Assembly: GCA_002350805.1 (NCBI GenBank)
Contig: DEFO01000042.1
Span: 1 to 25,596, forward strand
Reading direction: 5' to 3'
Length of the DNA stretch: 25,596 bases
Source: Prevotella sp. UBA2850
Lineage (GTDB): Bacteria; Bacteroidota; Bacteroidia; Bacteroidales; Bacteroidaceae
Positions 23,944 through 25,596 of this stretch are shown here, piece after piece (within the stretch, counting starts at the first letter, position 1; the number at the start of each line of letters is the position of its first letter). Both the position numbers and the translations under genes were made by a program. The notes under the pieces were generated by a model. It was not told the DNA's origin. It did not search any database and worked only from the letters and a program-made list of their open reading frames with translations.

Positions 23944-23964
23944 CATGATTTAAGAAAAAACACT

Positions 23965-25122
23965 ATGTCATCAGTAATCATCAAGAAGGTGGAGAGCAAG
24001 CACGACTTGAAAACCTTCATCGAATTTCATTATGACCTGTATGCAGGAAACGAGTACGACGTGCCAACCCTGTTCAGCGACGACATGACCACGCTGAGCC
24101 ATGACAAGAATGCCGCTTTCGAGTTCTGCGAGGCCGAGTATTATCTGGCCTATAAGGACGGAAAGGTGGCCGGACGAGTGGCTGCCATCATCAACCACCG
24201 CGCCAACGAACGGTGGGAACGGAAGAGTGTACGCTTCGGATGGCTCGATTTCATCGACGATATAGAGGTCAGCCGGGCCTTGTTCGATGCAGTAAAGGCC
24301 TATGGCCGCAGCAAGGGTATGAAGGAAATGATCGGTCCGTTGGGCTTCACCGACTTCGACCCCGAGGGCATGCTGACCTTCGGCTTCGACGAACTGGGCA
24401 CCATGGCCACCATCTATAACTATCCCTACTACCCCGAGCACATGGAGCGCCTGGGCGGTTTTGAGAAAGACAACGACTACGTGGAGTTCAAGATCTTCGT
24501 GCCCGAGAAGGTGCCCGAGAAGATGACGAAGATTTCAGAGATGATCATGAAGCGCTATCATCTGAAAATACGCACCCTGACCAAGAAGGAGATTTTCGAC
24601 GGTGGAATGGGCAAAAAAATCTTCGAACTCATCAACGACACGTTCAAGGACCTCTACGGATTCTCCCGTCTGTCGGACAAGCAGATCGAGCAGTATGTGG
24701 ACATGTATCTGCCCTTTGCCGACCTCAACCTGATTCCCATTGTGGAGGACTGGTCGACCGACGAGCATAAGCTGGTGGGCGTGGGCATCACCATCCCGTC
24801 GCTGTCGCGTGCATTACAGAAATGCCATCGCGGCCGCCTGTGGCCCTTTGGCTGGTGGCACGTGCTGCGCGCACTGAAGTTCCATAAGACCAACATCGTC
24901 GACCTGGAGATGATTGGCGTTTTGCCCGAGTACCGCTCGAAAGGCGTCAATGCACTCATGTTCTATCACCTCATTCCCTGGTACAACAAATATGGCATCG
25001 AATGGGGCGAAAGCCAGGTGGAGATGGAGTCGAACGAGAACGTGCAGGGCCAGTGGAGCTATTTCGAGACGCTCCAGCACAAGCGCCGCAGATGCTACAA
25101 GAAAATAATAGGTGGTGAATGA
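23965..25122 (+). CDS. GNAT-like acyltransferase family protein
   Basis: A 385-residue cytoplasmic protein with an acyl-CoA N-acyltransferase (GNAT) fold by residue pattern. The N-terminal part (about 1-80) shows the strand-helix start VIIKKVESKHDLKTFIEF and a YYLAYKDGKVAGRVAAIIN strand pair. The C-terminal part has VDLEMIGVLPEYRSKGVNALM (about 310-330), where EYRSKG sits at the acetyl-CoA pyrophosphate-binding position, followed by a typical late strand (GIEWGESQVEMESNENV). It is longer than single-domain GNATs and may hold two related halves. The acceptor is unknown. The ATG at 23965 is preferred over TTG 23941. The inverted-repeat element begins immediately after its stop codon. Confidence 0.8.
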   Translation: MSSVIIKKVESKHDLKTFIEFHYDLYAGNEYDVPTLFSDDMTTLSHDKNAAFEFCEAEYYLAYKDGKVAGRVAAIINHRANERWERKSVRFGWLDFIDDIEVSRALFDAVKAYGRSKGMKEMIGPLGFTDFDPEGMLTFGFDELGTMATIYNYPYYPEHMERLGGFEKDNDYVEFKIFVPEKVPEKMTKISEMIMKRYHLKIRTLTKKEIFDGGMGKKIFELINDTFKDLYGFSRLSDKQIEQYVDMYLPFADLNLIPIVEDWSTDEHKLVGVGITIPSLSRALQKCHRGRLWPFGWWHVLRALKFHKTNIVDLEMIGVLPEYRSKGVNALMFYHLIPWYNKYGIEWGESQVEMESNENVQGQWSYFETLQHKRRRCYKKIIGGE

Positions 25123-25587
25123 TGGGTGTTGATGGATAGTGATGAATAGTGATATACACTTAGACAATATCATCTAATAGGTTATGGAGTTGTTTTATTA
25201 TAGAAGATTAGAAGTTTATCAAGACGCTAAATCAATGGCAATGATGGTCAATGACCTGATAAAAAAATTTCCTGCGGAGGAGAGGTTTGCTTTGACTAGC
25301 CAATTGCGGAGGGCTTCTACTTCTGTAATGTTTAATATAGCAGAAGGTTTTGGTCGATATTCTACGAACGAACGAATACGGTTTTTAGAGATAGCTAATG
25401 GTTCGTTAATGGAAACATCGAGTCAGTTGGAACTAGCCGAAGCTTATCACTATATATCAGCTGATGAACTAGCTGTTGTAGATGAGAAAATAGTTTCAAT
25501 AGTCAGACAACTTGCTGCATTAAGAAAATCAATGGTAAAATAAAAAATCTACATAATGACAGATAAAAAACATACCATCAACACCCA
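25123..25587. mobile_element. Candidate inserted unit: four-helix-bundle gene within 13-bp inverted repeats
   Basis: TGGGTGTTGATGG (25123-25135) is the exact reverse complement of CCATCAACACCCA (25575-25587). The 465-bp unit holds a single AT-rich gene. By my count, 25201-25260 is 35% G+C against 63% for 24781-24840 in the preceding gene. The left end has further GATGG/AATAGTGAT-type short repeats. No transposase is present and no target duplication was found, so mobility is inference. Confidence 0.5.
25184..25543 (+). CDS. Four-helix-bundle protein (23S rRNA intervening-sequence / S23 family)
   Basis: A 119-residue protein matching the IVP/S23 four-helix-bundle family, which also includes the Avd fold of diversity-generating retroelements. 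Family features are the opening FYYRRLEVYQDAKSMA, the central FALTSQLRRASTSVMFNIAEG, and the third helix RIRFLEIANGSLMETSSQLELA. It is small, basic-acidic mixed, and has no signal peptide. Members were first found inside intervening sequences of 23S rRNA genes, but many are free-standing with unknown function, and nucleic-acid binding is suspected. AT-rich codon use (many TTA, ATA, AAA) differs sharply from the neighbours, indicating separate origin. No reverse transcriptase or rRNA gene is nearby in the window. Confidence 0.9.
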   Translation: MELFYYRRLEVYQDAKSMAMMVNDLIKKFPAEERFALTSQLRRASTSVMFNIAEGFGRYSTNERIRFLEIANGSLMETSSQLELAEAYHYISADELAVVDEKIVSIVRQLAALRKSMVK

Positions 25588-25596
25588 ACCGTCAAC

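Noticed and set aside
23941..23964. TTG start eight codons upstream for the GNAT-like gene
   Set aside because: The codon lies within the -7 promoter box; ATG at 23965 fits the promoter spacing.
25184..25543. Avd component of a diversity-generating retroelement
   Set aside because: The fold family fits, but no reverse transcriptase, template repeat or variable repeat is seen in the window; the unit closes within 465 bp.

Overview
The window reads as a chromosomal segment of a gut or rumen type Bacteroidales bacterium, most likely Prevotella-like. The grounds are a SusC/SusD pair, an STN-type TonB receptor beside an ECF sigma factor and a FecR anti-sigma factor, several -7 boxes of the Bacteroidetes form TAnnTTTG (often with TTTG about 19-20 bases upstream), and a general lack of Shine-Dalgarno sites. 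I saw no rRNA, tRNA, CRISPR array, integrase or transposase gene.

Left end (1-2894, minus strand): a three-gene cluster. An unrecognised protein with four QDIL-type repeats is followed by a small TerB-like helical protein and a secreted GH3 beta-glucosidase that runs off the window edge. The TerB-like stop and the GH3 start overlap as ATGA. Divergent from this cluster is gpmI (3017-4543, plus), a glycolytic phosphoglycerate mutase that ends at a strong bidirectional terminator.

Centre (4636-15824): a six-gene minus-strand operon, in transcription order SusC-like TonB receptor, SusD-like lipoprotein, DUF4843 lipoprotein, PKD-like lipoprotein and two tandem TlpA-like thioredoxin proteins. Its regulators, an ECF sigma factor and a FecR anti-sigma factor, lie divergently upstream. 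The receptor's STN domain predicts trans-envelope signalling: ligand at the receptor, then FecR, then sigma, then operon transcription. No hydrolase is in the operon, so its substrate cannot be read from the sequence.

15967-19673 (minus): a Tat-exported Gfo/Idh/MocA oxidoreductase followed by a secreted HEAT-repeat/DUF1080 protein, a pairing that fits the 3-keto-glycoside route of glycan cleavage. Next is a 773-base stretch without a convincing gene. It holds a promoter-like box, an array of four 18-bp palindromes at an exact 22-bp period, and a long stem-loop that probably terminates the next gene.

Right end (20447-25596): a DEAD-box RNA helicase with a DbpA-like RNA-binding domain (minus), then on the plus strand a class I methyltransferase whose GTG start lies five bases after a full promoter (a leaderless mRNA candidate), a GNAT-like acyltransferase, and an AT-rich four-helix-bundle (S23/IVP family) gene enclosed by a perfect 13-bp inverted repeat, which looks like recently inserted DNA.
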